This document shows positions 27,009 through 36,112 of a DNA stretch of 64,000 nt, in pieces. The position numbers were made by a program, and so were the translations under genes. The stretch comes from Paludibacteraceae bacterium (GTDB taxonomy: Bacteria > Bacteroidota > Bacteroidia > Bacteroidales > Paludibacteraceae). The DNA lies in assembly GCA_017962085.1 (NCBI GenBank), contig JAGCWA010000005.1, positions 1-64,000 of the forward strand, read 5' to 3'. The first letter of the stretch is position 1. Each line of letters opens with the position of its first letter. The notes under the pieces are model-generated. The model was not told the origin of the DNA. It saw only the letters and a list, made by a program, of their open reading frames with translations, and did no database searches.

Positions 27009-30000
27009 TCAGTCTACAACGAATTTGGACTTCTGCCCGTTGATCTCTATGACATAGATGGTTGGGCGTGGAAGCGATATTTGCGTCACGTCCTTGGCGA
27101 CGCCTTCCGCAACGAGGATGCCACGTACGTCGTAGATGCGGTAAGGAGAGGCGACGGAAGCCTGAATAAAGAGGGAACCGTCGGATGTCCAGATGCGTAA
27201 ATCGTCATTTCCGTTCGATACGACGCCCGTACTCTGGATGTAAAGACTCGTCACGGTAATGTCCTCGGCTGGCATTGTCTCCGGCAATCCTACCCATCTG
27301 TTAAACGTAAAGCCCTTCTTCGCTGGTCCGGCTATCGGTGTGATCGTATCACCGAAGGCGATCGTATCTTGTTGATAAACAATGTCATCCACCTTGTAGG
27401 TGAGGACATAATCATTCACGGTGAAGAAAGCGTTAAAGGTGAGGTCATAAGTCGGCATAGTTGTTGGCGTGCCCTTCTTTCCTATCCATCCTTTAAACGT
27501 ATGACCAGTCTTCTTTGGTGCTGGAATGCCTTCATGCGTGATACGGGTGCCACTGGCTAATGTATCTCTCATATACAATTCGCCATCCACCATGTAGGTG
27601 ATGACAAACTCATCCTTTTGCCACAAAGCGGTACACGTATACGGAGTATTGAAGAAATCCTCCCGATTGATCGTCAAAGTGGAGAGCGTGTCAAGTCTCA
27701 TATCCTCTTGGGAGATTTCCCATCCCATGAAGAGATAATCCTCCTTTACTGGATCGCTAACCGTTAGCGGACAATCCTGGAACTCAAATTCTTCCGTGCC
27801 TTTTTTGCCTTCCTCCCATGCACCGCCATCCAGATTGTAGACGATGTTTGATTTGTAGTAGGTGAACAGACCTGCGTATTTGCCGGTTTCATCCAGACGC
27901 GCAGCCGAACGGTAATCGTTAAAGTCACTAACTTTCGACCCCCTGCCTCCGACTAAGGCGTCACATCCGTCGAACATACCCTTGTAGGCAATCGCACTCG
28001 GCACATCATCCCCCACAATGATTTTCTTCAGGGAGGAACATCCGGAAAATGCATAATTAAAGGCATTACATGAGTTGTTTGGACGGTTGAAGCCCAGCGT
28101 GGACAGATCGATATATTCAAGAGCCTTGCATCCATAGAACGTGTAATTCATGACGCTGATTTCGAGATCCTCAAGTCCCTTGATGCACTTCAGCCGTTCG
28201 AACCCATAGAACCAATAATTTAATGGGAATTCACGGTCTATATCCAAATAGCTCTCCATATAGGCGAAGGTCGGATCGATGATGACCGTATCGACAAACG
28301 AGCGGGCGCCTTTCCAAGGCACGGTATCGCTGTTTTGGAAAAGGAGGGTATTAAATGTGACCGCATTCTGTGGGATGTTTGTGCCTTGGTACAGTGTCAA
28401 CGTGTGCGCACTTGAATCCGCCACAAAATACCGAACGAGTTCATCGGTTAGATAGCCAGGCTTTCCGCCTTCTCCATCCACGTGCGCATAGGCGGAATCT
28501 ATGCGCATAAGACTTGTTGAGTCATAATGTATGGCTGGATCATATTTCGTGCCTAATTTGCCGACTAGATTTGTACAACCATCAAAAATGTAATTACCTT
28601 TTTCCAAGGAGGCTGTGCTCCATTTATCACCAACTACAATATGTTTCAGATTGGTGCAACCAGCAAACATTGAGCACATGTCGGTTACATTTTTGGTGTC
28701 AATACCTCGCAGATCGATGATGGCGAATTTTTCGCAGCCAGAAAACATATAACTCATGTCCTTCAGTTTAGCCGTCACATGACTTATTTGGGTCATGTAT
28801 GTAAGGTTATAGCAACTTCCGAACATGTTGTTCATCGTTGTCACATTTCGGGTGTTAAAATTATGCTTTATGGATGTTAACTTCCTGCAGTCCGCGAACA
28901 TAGCGGACATGTCTGTCACTTCGGCCGTTTCAAGGTTCTTGATATCAATCTCCGTAAACGATTGGCACCCAAAGAACATTCTGCTCATGTTGGCGACTTT
29001 CTTCGTGTCAAATCCTTTCAGGTCAATTGACCCCAAAGAACACATGGCGAAGAACATGCAGTTCATGTCTGTCACATTGCTTGTGTTGAAAGAGCTTATA
29101 TCCAGGGAGGTGACACGTAGACAATTGGCGAACATGCCGCTCATGTTCGTCACGTTATCCGTCTTAAATGAACGAAGATTCAATGATCGGAGTTTATAAC
29201 ATCCGTTGAACATGTCGCTCATGTCGGTCACATAATCTGTCTTAAACGCATCAAGACACAATGAATCGAGGTTGTTACATTCATTGAACATTCCACTCAT
29301 GTCGGTCACGTTGTCCGTAGCCAAATTATCCAATCCTTGAATATTCTTTATTCCCTTGAATCCATCGAACATCTTCTTTAATGTGTATGGTTTAAAAGCC
29401 TTCATGGAAGGATCGATAACAACCAACGTGTCTCCTTCAGGATAGAATTTGCTTCCGGACAGGGATGGATCCACCTTGCTCTGCCAGAAGTAATCGATGC
29501 CTTGGTTGCCATTCTGACGTAGAATGTATGCATTGTCGGGAGCGATACCATATCGGAACGTCAGGATATTTCCATCTCGCTCGACAGAAACTTGTCGCCC
29601 ATAAGAAAGGTAGCCTGGATTTCCTGCCCCCTCATCGATGTGGGCGTAGGATTTATCCTTGTGATTAGGGTCGAAAGTTGTTCCTTTCTCTCCTACCAAT
29701 GAGACACACCCATTGAACATGTTATCGTCTGCGACAATCGAGTCCGTCCGCCAACAATCACTTACGAAAATGGTCGTCAAGGAAGAGTCATTGTGGAACA
29801 TGTATTCCATATCGGTCACTTTGCGGGTGTCGAAACTGGATAGATCCAGTGTGTCCAGACTCTTACAATTGATAAACATACCGTTCATGGAGGTGATGTT
29901 TTGGGTGTTAAAACTTGTCAAATTCAAGTTGGCGCATTTGTTACAGTCCCTAAACATGTATATCATATCCGTGACGTTACTGGTGTTGAATGAGCTCAGA

Positions 30001-31424
30001 TCCAACGAACGGAGGGAGTGACAATCGCAGAACATCTGAACCATGCTCGTTACATTACGTGTGTCAAACGAACTCACATCCAATGATTCAATTGAACCGC
30101 AGTTCAAGAACATGCCCTTCATGCTGGTGACCTGACTGGTGCGGAAATGACTTAAATCCAATGAATCAAGGGAGGCACAAGCTCTAAACATGCCAGCCAT
30201 GCTTCTGACAGAATCCGTCACCAGATACTCCATCCCTTCAATCGTTCTTATCCGAGAATAACCGTTGAACCAATTGGCGAGGGTAGTCGGACGATAGGCT
30301 TTCATCGATGGATCAATCACAATCTTTGTTACTTTCGCGCCATCAATCGTGTCTTGATTGAGAATCCATTTCCCTTTGCTAAACTTATGTGCGTTAGGCG
30401 CATCGACTCCGTAACACAACTTCAAAGCACATGAGTCAATACGGTTATATGCATCATAACGGATGTCGTATGGTATGGCATAGGGCTTAAGATCGTCCTT
30501 CGACGTGAAATAGCCTGGGTTGTCCTCTCCGCCATCAATATGCGCGTAGATGCTGCCTGGTTTTTTATAGGAGGTTCCCTTCCCTCCGACTAGGTGTATG
30601 CAGTTTATAAACTGATCCGGATAAGTGGAGTCGTTCGCGAAGTGGGTCTGGTCCCAACTGTCGTTGACGATAATGGTTCGCAAATTGGATTCTACTCCTG
30701 TCAACGACGAACCGAACACCCTCCATGCCTGTTTTACATTTGTTATGTCTAAATTACTTAGATCCAATACTTCCATCTCCAGCGTGGAATTGAACATTCC
30801 GGATATCTCCTCCACTTTTCTTGTATCAAAACTGCTAATATTCAAGACTTTGAGTTTGAGGCATCCCGCAAACATAAAAGCCATATTGCGCACCTTGCTC
30901 GTGTTGAAGCTGCTAAGATCCAGCGATTGGATAGCTGTGCAGCCTTCAAACATGGATTCCATGCTAATCACATCATCCGTCACTAGATTCTCCAGTCCAT
31001 CGAAGCTATTTGCCGACAAGCTGTAGAACCAACCCGCAAGAGTGTCTGGGCGATACGATTTTAGCGATGTGTCGATAACCACTTTTTGGACTTTACCCCC
31101 ATCTAAGTACGAAGTGCTGGACTTCCATACGCTTTTAGGGGCGCTGCTTGGATTTTCCGCCGCCACTTCCCAGATATAACCTGAGGCTATTTTCGGGGCG
31201 TAGGCATAGGCACCCTCGCTAGGGGTCTCGCCATACTGCAAAGTGAAGGTGGATTCACTCTCGTTGAATACTCCATAAACTACTTTGTCGGCGGCTGTGG
31301 CCGACTGATAAGAAAAGAATAACAGGGAAAGGAATAGGGACAAAACATGCCATCCTTTCCGTTGCAGACCATGACTAATGCTAGGTCTTTGGACTTTTTT
31401 AGTAAAGAATTTACACATAAGCAT
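27009..31424 (-). CDS. BspA-like DUF285 repeat surface protein with InlB repeats and T9SS-like tail
   Basis: 1471 residues. A signal peptide region (HVLSLFLSLLFFSYQSATA) near residues 27-45 is followed by three or four blocks of DUF285 / BspA-type repeats of about 23 residues (LDLSSFNTSNVTDMxxMFxxC). Each block closes with a partial unit ending in YAHIDGGxxNPGYFT. At about 1200-1390 are InlB B-repeat units (GHTFKGWIG...MPTYDLTFNA), and the last 75 residues resemble a T9SS sorting domain (YRIYDVRGILVAEG...YVIEINGQKSKFVVD). Such proteins are surface exposed and often bind host matrix or other bacteria; that role is inferred. It has its own promoter and is not in an operon. Confidence 0.88.
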   Translation of the reverse strand: MLMCKFFTKKVQRPSISHGLQRKGWHVLSLFLSLLFFSYQSATAADKVVYGVFNESESTFTLQYGETPSEGAYAYAPKIASGYIWEVAAENPSSAPKSVWKSSTSYLDGGKVQKVVIDTSLKSYRPDTLAGWFYSLSANSFDGLENLVTDDVISMESMFEGCTAIQSLDLSSFNTSKVRNMAFMFAGCLKLKVLNISSFDTRKVEEISGMFNSTLEMEVLDLSNLDITNVKQAWRVFGSSLTGVESNLRTIIVNDSWDQTHFANDSTYPDQFINCIHLVGGKGTSYKKPGSIYAHIDGGEDNPGYFTSKDDLKPYAIPYDIRYDAYNRIDSCALKLCYGVDAPNAHKFSKGKWILNQDTIDGAKVTKIVIDPSMKAYRPTTLANWFNGYSRIRTIEGMEYLVTDSVRSMAGMFRACASLDSLDLSHFRTSQVTSMKGMFLNCGSIESLDVSSFDTRNVTSMVQMFCDCHSLRSLDLSSFNTSNVTDMIYMFRDCNKCANLNLTSFNTQNITSMNGMFINCKSLDTLDLSSFDTRKVTDMEYMFHNDSSLTTIFVSDCWRTDSIVADDNMFNGCVSLVGEKGTTFDPNHKDKSYAHIDEGAGNPGYLSYGRQVSVERDGNILTFRYGIAPDNAYILRQNGNQGIDYFWQSKVDPSLSGSKFYPEGDTLVVIDPSMKAFKPYTLKKMFDGFKGIKNIQGLDNLATDNVTDMSGMFNECNNLDSLCLDAFKTDYVTDMSDMFNGCYKLRSLNLRSFKTDNVTNMSGMFANCLRVTSLDISSFNTSNVTDMNCMFFAMCSLGSIDLKGFDTKKVANMSRMFFGCQSFTEIDIKNLETAEVTDMSAMFADCRKLTSIKHNFNTRNVTTMNNMFGSCYNLTYMTQISHVTAKLKDMSYMFSGCEKFAIIDLRGIDTKNVTDMCSMFAGCTNLKHIVVGDKWSTASLEKGNYIFDGCTNLVGKLGTKYDPAIHYDSTSLMRIDSAYAHVDGEGGKPGYLTDELVRYFVADSSAHTLTLYQGTNIPQNAVTFNTLLFQNSDTVPWKGARSFVDTVIIDPTFAYMESYLDIDREFPLNYWFYGFERLKCIKGLEDLEISVMNYTFYGCKALEYIDLSTLGFNRPNNSCNAFNYAFSGCSSLKKIIVGDDVPSAIAYKGMFDGCDALVGGRGSKVSDFNDYRSAARLDETGKYAGLFTYYKSNIVYNLDGGAWEEGKKGTEEFEFQDCPLTVSDPVKEDYLFMGWEISQEDMRLDTLSTLTINREDFFNTPYTCTALWQKDEFVITYMVDGELYMRDTLASGTRITHEGIPAPKKTGHTFKGWIGKKGTPTTMPTYDLTFNAFFTVNDYVLTYKVDDIVYQQDTIAFGDTITPIAGPAKKGFTFNRWVGLPETMPAEDITVTSLYIQSTGVVSNGNDDLRIWTSDGSLFIQASVASPYRIYDVRGILVAEGVAKDVTQISLPRPTIYVIEINGQKSKFVVD

Positions 31425-31542
31425 AACACTATATTATTAACAACCAATGCCATAGGCCCATTTAAACCTATGCGTTCATATCAAATCGCACTTTTTTGAT
31501 TTTTTATACACTATGAATGTAAAAACAGAGTAATTATTACTA

Positions 31543-31573
31543 CAAATATATGCTTTTTCTGAAAAATCGCAAT
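31543..31573 (-). promoter_or_regulatory. Promoter of the DUF285 surface protein
   Basis: On the minus strand, ATTG (31570-31573) and TATATTTG (31543-31550), spacer 19. It implies a leader of about 110 bases before the start at 31424. Confidence 0.65.
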
Positions 31574-31682
31574 AGTTTTATTGGGAAAATGGGTGAAATG
31601 GACGCGGAATTAACATTTTTCGCAAGGCAGGGGGAGGAGATGCTTCCCACTTGTGGGGAAGGACGAAGATTTGCATATAAAT

Positions 31683-31722
31683 GACGAGGGCGCATCAAAA
31701 TCCAGCTTTTGACGCGTCCTCG
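31683..31722. terminator. Hairpin after pyrI
   Basis: Long near-perfect stem (gacgagggcgcatcaaaa with ttttgacgcgtcctcg). The T-rich side is on the plus strand, so it is only a moderate terminator for the minus-strand pyrBI transcript. Confidence 0.5.
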
Positions 31723-31765
31723 TTTATCTTTTCTAATTGTCTCCGTCTGTTGGACGGATTCGGGC

Positions 31766-32242
31766 TTACAATATCTCCAACTCCTCCGCCTGTGCGATAC
31801 GTTCGCAGTAGAAGCATTTGAGGAGCGCCTTGCTCTTGTCGATGGTCCTGAATTTGGAGAGCATAGGCTCGTTGTTGGTGATGCACTTCGGGTTGCGGCA
31901 TTTGGCCGTGCCGATGATCTCGTCAGGCAATTGCAGCTCCATCTTCTTGCTCACCTCGTAGTCCTTGATGATGTTGATCTTTGCGGACGGGGCGGTGATG
32001 GCGATCTTGTTCACCTCCGCCTGGGTGAAGTATTTGTCGGCCACCTTGATGATGGCTTTCTTCCCAAGGCGTTTGCTCTCCAGGTTGTAGCCGAAGGTGA
32101 CTTGGTTCGGAAGATGCTCCAAACCGAGGATGGAGATTACCTTGAACAGTTTCTCCGACGGTATGTGGTCGATGACGGTCCCGTTCTTCAGGGCGGCGAC
32201 CTTCAACTCTTTTGTTCCTTTTTCTTTTTCCATGTTGCTCAT
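31766..32242 (-). CDS. pyrI: Aspartate carbamoyltransferase regulatory chain
   Basis: 158 residues. The N-terminal allosteric nucleotide-binding part (LKVAALKNGTVIDHIPSEKLFKVISILGLE) and the C-terminal zinc domain are both present, with four Cys in CRNPKC and CFYC placed as in E. coli PyrI. It joins PyrB in the holoenzyme and lets CTP/ATP tune the first pyrimidine step. It starts 10 bases after the pyrB stop, so the two are one operon. The start is the internal MSNMEKEKG. Confidence 0.95.
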   Translation of the reverse strand: MSNMEKEKGTKELKVAALKNGTVIDHIPSEKLFKVISILGLEHLPNQVTFGYNLESKRLGKKAIIKVADKYFTQAEVNKIAITAPSAKINIIKDYEVSKKMELQLPDEIIGTAKCRNPKCITNNEPMLSKFRTIDKSKALLKCFYCERIAQAEELEIL

Positions 32243-32252
32243 TATTGAATGA

Positions 32253-33161
32253 TTAAAGGCCTAACAAATCACAGATGACCGCCTGGCGCGCGAAGACACC
32301 GTTGCGGGCTTGCTCGAAGTAGTACGCTTTCTCGTTGTTGTCCACGTCTTGGTCTATCTCGTTCACCCTTGGGAGAGGGTGGAGGATGCGCATGTTCGGT
32401 TTGGTGTTTTCCAACATCTTGTTGCGCAAGGTATAGACGTCCTTCACGCGCTCATACTCGTAGAGGTCGGTGAAGCGTTCCTTCTGCACGCGGGTCATGT
32501 AGAGGATGTCCGCATCCGCGATGTTCGCCTCGTTCAGCTCCGTGTGTTCCTCGAATTTGATGTTGTGTTCTTTGCAGAACAGTTTGTACTCCTCCGGCAT
32601 CTCCAGCTCCTTCGGGGCGATGAAGGAGAAGGTCGGGTTGAAGTGGTACATGGCCATGATCAGGGAGTGGACGGTGCGTCCGTACTTCAGGTCGCCCACC
32701 ATGCAGATCTTCAGGTTCTCCAGCTTGCCCTGCGTCTTCTTGATGGAGTAGAGGTCGAGCATCGTCTGGGTGGGGTGTTGGTTGGCACCGTCGCCGGCGT
32801 TGATGATCGGTACGCGGGAGACCTCCGAAGCGTAGCGTGCGGCGCCCTCGATCGGGTTACGCATGACGATGAGGTCCGCATAGTTGCTCACCATGATGAT
32901 CGTGTCCTTGAGCGTTTCGCCCTTGGTGCCGCTCGTGGTAGCCTTGTCGGCGAATCCGATGATGCGTCCGCCCAGACGGTTCACCGCCGTCTCGAAACTC
33001 AGTCTTGTGCGGGTAGATGGTTCGAAGAAAAGGGTGGCCACCACCTTCCCGTCAAGGATTTTCTGGTTCGGGTTCTTTTCGAACTCCGCCGCCTTCTCCA
33101 GGATCTGAAGGATCTTCTCCTTCGAGTAGTCCGTAATGGACACTAAACTTTTTATAGCCAT
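32253..33161 (-). CDS. pyrB: Aspartate carbamoyltransferase catalytic chain
   Basis: Forms carbamoyl-aspartate from carbamoyl phosphate and aspartate, first committed step of pyrimidine synthesis. 302 residues with the carbamoyl-phosphate site [11 protein letters not shown] (about 50-60), [17 protein letters not shown] and [12 protein letters not shown], and the aspartate-side loop [11 protein letters not shown] near the C-terminus. Followed closely by pyrI. Between its promoter and its start lies a strong terminator hairpin, which suggests attenuation. Confidence 0.97.
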   Translation of the reverse strand: MAIKSLVSITDYSKEKILQILEKAAEFEKNPNQKILDGKVVATLFFEPSTRTRLSFETAVNRLGGRIIGFADKATTSGTKGETLKDTIIMVSNYADLIVMRNPIEGAARYASEVSRVPIINAGDGANQHPTQTMLDLYSIKKTQGKLENLKICMVGDLKYGRTVHSLIMAMYHFNPTFSFIAPKELEMPEEYKLFCKEHNIKFEEHTELNEANIADADILYMTRVQKERFTDLYEYERVKDVYTLRNKMLENTKPNMRILHPLPRVNEIDQDVDNNEKAYYFEQARNGVFARQAVICDLLGL

Positions 33162-33178
33162 AGCAGTTATGTTTTTTC

Positions 33179-33216
33179 AAAAAAAAACCAATGCGAACCG
33201 AATCGCATTGGTTTTT
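33179..33216 (-). terminator. Terminator between promoter and pyrB (candidate attenuator)
   Basis: Stem of 13 pairs (33183-33195 with 33204-33216, core accaatgcg/cgcattggt), loop of 8. On the minus strand it is followed by a run of nine T, about 18 bases before pyrB. It lies downstream of the pyrB promoter and also downstream of hppA, so it might serve both transcripts. Confidence 0.8.
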
Positions 33217-33226
33217 CCTAAGTATT

Positions 33227-33250
33227 CTATGAATGTTTTTTCACTTTCAT
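33227..33250 (-). CDS. Possible pyrBI leader peptide (MKVKKHS)
   Basis: ATG AAA GTG AAA AAA CAT TCA TAG on the minus strand, between promoter and hairpin. The stop lies 10 bases before the stem, close enough for a terminating ribosome to disturb the hairpin. Very short, so it may be chance. Confidence 0.3.
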   Translation of the reverse strand: MKVKKHS

Positions 33251-33271
33251 ATTGTCATGAATCTAACATTG

Positions 33272-33303
33272 CAAAGGTAGTGAAAAAAACGATTTTGTCA
33301 CAA
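33272..33303 (-). promoter_or_regulatory. pyrBI promoter
   Basis: On the minus strand, TTG (33301-33303) and TACCTTTG (33272-33279), spacer 21. It lies between hppA and the hairpin. Confidence 0.65.
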
Positions 33304-33329
33304 GAAAATCATTTGTTTTTATGCACCCG

Positions 33330-35519
33330 TTAAAGGACGTGGATAGCGACGGTGAGACCTGCCATCACGATGGACACCATGCTCATCAGCTTGATGAGGA
33401 TGTTCAGGGATGGACCGGACGTATCCTTGAATGGGTCGCCGACCGTGTCACCTACAACGGTAGCCTTGTGGCAGTCAGAGCCTTTTCCTCCGAAATTGCC
33501 TTCCTCCACATATTTCTTGGCATTGTCCCATGCACCACCGGCATTCGCCATGAAGACAGCGAGTACGAAACCGCTACTCAATCCTCCGATGAGCAGACCG
33601 AGGACACCGGCCACGCCAAGGATCACACCTGTAACGATCGGAACGATGATGGCCATCAAAGCTGGCAACATCATCTCACGCTGCGCACCCTTCGTGGAGA
33701 TAGCCACGCAACGTGCGTAGTCAGGATCCGCCTTGCCTTCGAGGATACCAGAGATCTCGCTGAACTGGCGACGAACCTCCTCCACCATCTTCTGAGCAGC
33801 ACGTCCCACAGCGTTCATCGTCAATCCGCAGAAGACGAAAGCCATCATAGCACCGATGAAGACACCCACCAATACGATAGGGTTCATCAGGTTCACGTTG
33901 TAGGCGTTCATGAAGTCAACCAATGAAGCTTGTGCCGCTTCGATACCGTTCGGCAAAACCTCGCCGGTACGGATCAGCGCCATCTTGATCTCTTCCACGT
34001 AGGAAGCCAACAGCGCCAAAGCCGTCAGTGCGGCGGAACCGATGGCGAAGCCCTTACCCGTAGCCGCTGTCGTGTTGCCGAGGGCGTCAAGGGCATCGGT
34101 ACGTTTGCGCACCTCTGGTTCGAGGCTACTCATTTCAGCGTTACCACCTGCGTTGTCTGCGATTGGTCCGTAAGCGTCGGTGGCCAATGTGATACCCAAT
34201 GTGGAGAGCATACCCACAGCGGCGATACCGATACCATACAAGCCCAAGCTCAGATTCTCAGGCGTGAATTCCACGTTGAATCCGTTGGCGCACAAGTAGG
34301 AGAGGATGATAGCCACACCCACCGTCACAACTGGGATAGCGGTAGAGAGCATACCGAGGCCGAGACCGGAGATGATCACCGTAGCCGGACCCGTTTGTGA
34401 GCTCTCAGAAACCTTTTGCGTAGGACGGTAGCTTTGTGAGGTATAATATTCAGTTGCCTTGCCTATGATCACACCAGCGAAGAGTCCGACCACAACTGAC
34501 AAGGAAATCTGCCACCATTGGTTCGTCTCTGTGCCGAACAACCATGCGAAGATGCAGAAGGCAGCCACAGCGATCAGCACGGCGGCTGTATTCGTTCCAC
34601 GGCTAAGAGCGGAGAGCAATTGCTTCATGCCGGCATCCTCCTTCGTCTTTACCAAGAAGATACCCAAGATGGACAATGCCACACCGACTGCGGCGATCAA
34701 TGAAGGGGCGAGCACCGCCTTCAGTTGCATGCCTTCAACGGACGAAGCTGCGAAGGCTGAGGCACCCAAGGCCATTGTCGCCAAGATGGAACCTGCGTAT
34801 GATTCGTACAAGTCGGCACCCATGCCGGCCACGTCACCCACGTTATCACCTACGTTGTCGGCGATTGTAGCAGGGTTACGAGGGTCATCCTCAGGGATAT
34901 TGTATTCTGTCTTACCCACCAAGTCAGCGCCTACGTCAGCGGCTTTGGTGTAGATACCACCGCCCACACGAGCGAACAACGCCTGCGTGGAAGCACCCAT
35001 ACCGAAGGTCAGCATGGTGGTCGTGATGATGATCAAGTGATTCTCGGCCGGGATGAAGTGGTCGAGGATGAGGAACCACACCGAAACGTCGAGCAATGCG
35101 AGTCCGACAACCGTCAAACCCATCACCGCACCCGAACGGAAGGCAACCGTCAAACCATTGTTCAATGTTTGGCGCGCGGCGTTAGCCGTACGAGCCGAAG
35201 CGTACGTGGCGGTCTTCATGCCGAAGAAGCCAGCCAAGCCGGAGAAGAAACCTCCGGTGAGGAATGCGAACGGCACCCAACTGTTCTGTAACCCGAAGCA
35301 TGCCATCACGGTGAAGATGACCGCAAGCACGATGAACACGATAATCACCACTTTGTACTGCTGTTTGAGGTACGCCATGGCACCTTTGCGGACATGCGCC
35401 GCGATCTTTTGCATCAAGTCGGTTCCTTCGGACTCCTTCAGCATTTGTCTATAGAAGACAAACGCGAAGCCCAGGGCTACCAACGAAGCCGCAAGAACTA
35501 CATAAATTAAATTTCCCAT
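33330..35519 (-). CDS. hppA: Membrane ion-pumping pyrophosphatase, K+-dependent type
   Basis: Hydrolyses pyrophosphate and pumps Na+ and/or H+ across the inner membrane. 729 residues, about 16 hydrophobic segments, with the substrate motif GADLVGKTEYNIPEDDPRN and DNVGDNVGDVAGMGADLYE, a second acidic site DAYGPIADNAGG and the C-terminal NAGGAWDNAKKYVEEG / DTVGDPFKDTSGPS. GNTTAATGKG has Ala where K+-independent pumps carry Lys, so this should be the K+-dependent class that includes Na+ pumps. The ion cannot be settled by eye. A CAAAGTTA (-7 box on the minus strand) at 35692-35699 suggests a leader of about 165 bases. Confidence 0.95.
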   Translation of the reverse strand: MGNLIYVVLAASLVALGFAFVFYRQMLKESEGTDLMQKIAAHVRKGAMAYLKQQYKVVIIVFIVLAVIFTVMACFGLQNSWVPFAFLTGGFFSGLAGFFGMKTATYASARTANAARQTLNNGLTVAFRSGAVMGLTVVGLALLDVSVWFLILDHFIPAENHLIIITTTMLTFGMGASTQALFARVGGGIYTKAADVGADLVGKTEYNIPEDDPRNPATIADNVGDNVGDVAGMGADLYESYAGSILATMALGASAFAASSVEGMQLKAVLAPSLIAAVGVALSILGIFLVKTKEDAGMKQLLSALSRGTNTAAVLIAVAAFCIFAWLFGTETNQWWQISLSVVVGLFAGVIIGKATEYYTSQSYRPTQKVSESSQTGPATVIISGLGLGMLSTAIPVVTVGVAIILSYLCANGFNVEFTPENLSLGLYGIGIAAVGMLSTLGITLATDAYGPIADNAGGNAEMSSLEPEVRKRTDALDALGNTTAATGKGFAIGSAALTALALLASYVEEIKMALIRTGEVLPNGIEAAQASLVDFMNAYNVNLMNPIVLVGVFIGAMMAFVFCGLTMNAVGRAAQKMVEEVRRQFSEISGILEGKADPDYARCVAISTKGAQREMMLPALMAIIVPIVTGVILGVAGVLGLLIGGLSSGFVLAVFMANAGGAWDNAKKYVEEGNFGGKGSDCHKATVVGDTVGDPFKDTSGPSLNILIKLMSMVSIVMAGLTVAIHVL

Positions 35520-36112
35520 AAGCGATATAAATTATTAATCAATATTTCTCTACTCTTCAACTTCAACTTCTCTCATCAACCTCACCATCACTCTTCCTCA
35601 CTCGCAACACACTCACGTCTTATGTCGCCGGTAATTCGTCGTGGGTAATCATTTTTCTGTTTTTTAACATAAATTCACTAACACTGCATAGCAAAGTTAA
35701 AATTTATTTTGAGAAAAAAATGACTCTTGTCGGGATTTTTTTGGGGAAAGTGCACAGAAAGAATTAAGAATTAAAAATTAAGAGCAAAAAGTTAAAAATT
35801 AGTAGGGGAGGCTTCTCTATAGCATATTTATAGTACAGGCAAGACGGATGATATGTTCCATGCACCATCCCAGGAATAGGAAGAGGTCTATAATCCTATA
35901 ATGACACATGGATTTTCGGAAGCACAATTTACAAATGTGGTCGCTTTGGGGAATGGATTTGGGGAATGAGAGGCAAATAATATACATAAATGTAAAAATA
36001 TATTAAAATATCTGTTTGAATTTTCAAATGAATTGTTATCTTTACATTTGCAAATTATTTGCCCCTATTTTCGGCAGGGAAAACACAGGGAAAAGGGGGG
36101 TTCTGAAAGAAA
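35520..36112. other. Intergenic region between hppA and the giant gene
   Basis: No gene seen. It holds the hppA leader and -7 box (35692-35699, minus), an AT-rich AATTAAGAATTAA-type repeat (35759-35801), and the likely promoter of the giant gene: TACATTTG at 36043-36050, with TTTG at 36015-36018 (spacer 24, longer than usual). Confidence 0.5.

Noticed and set aside
33204-33216. Use of the pyrB leader hairpin as a plus-strand terminator
   Set aside because: It has five T on the plus side, but no plus-strand gene ends there.
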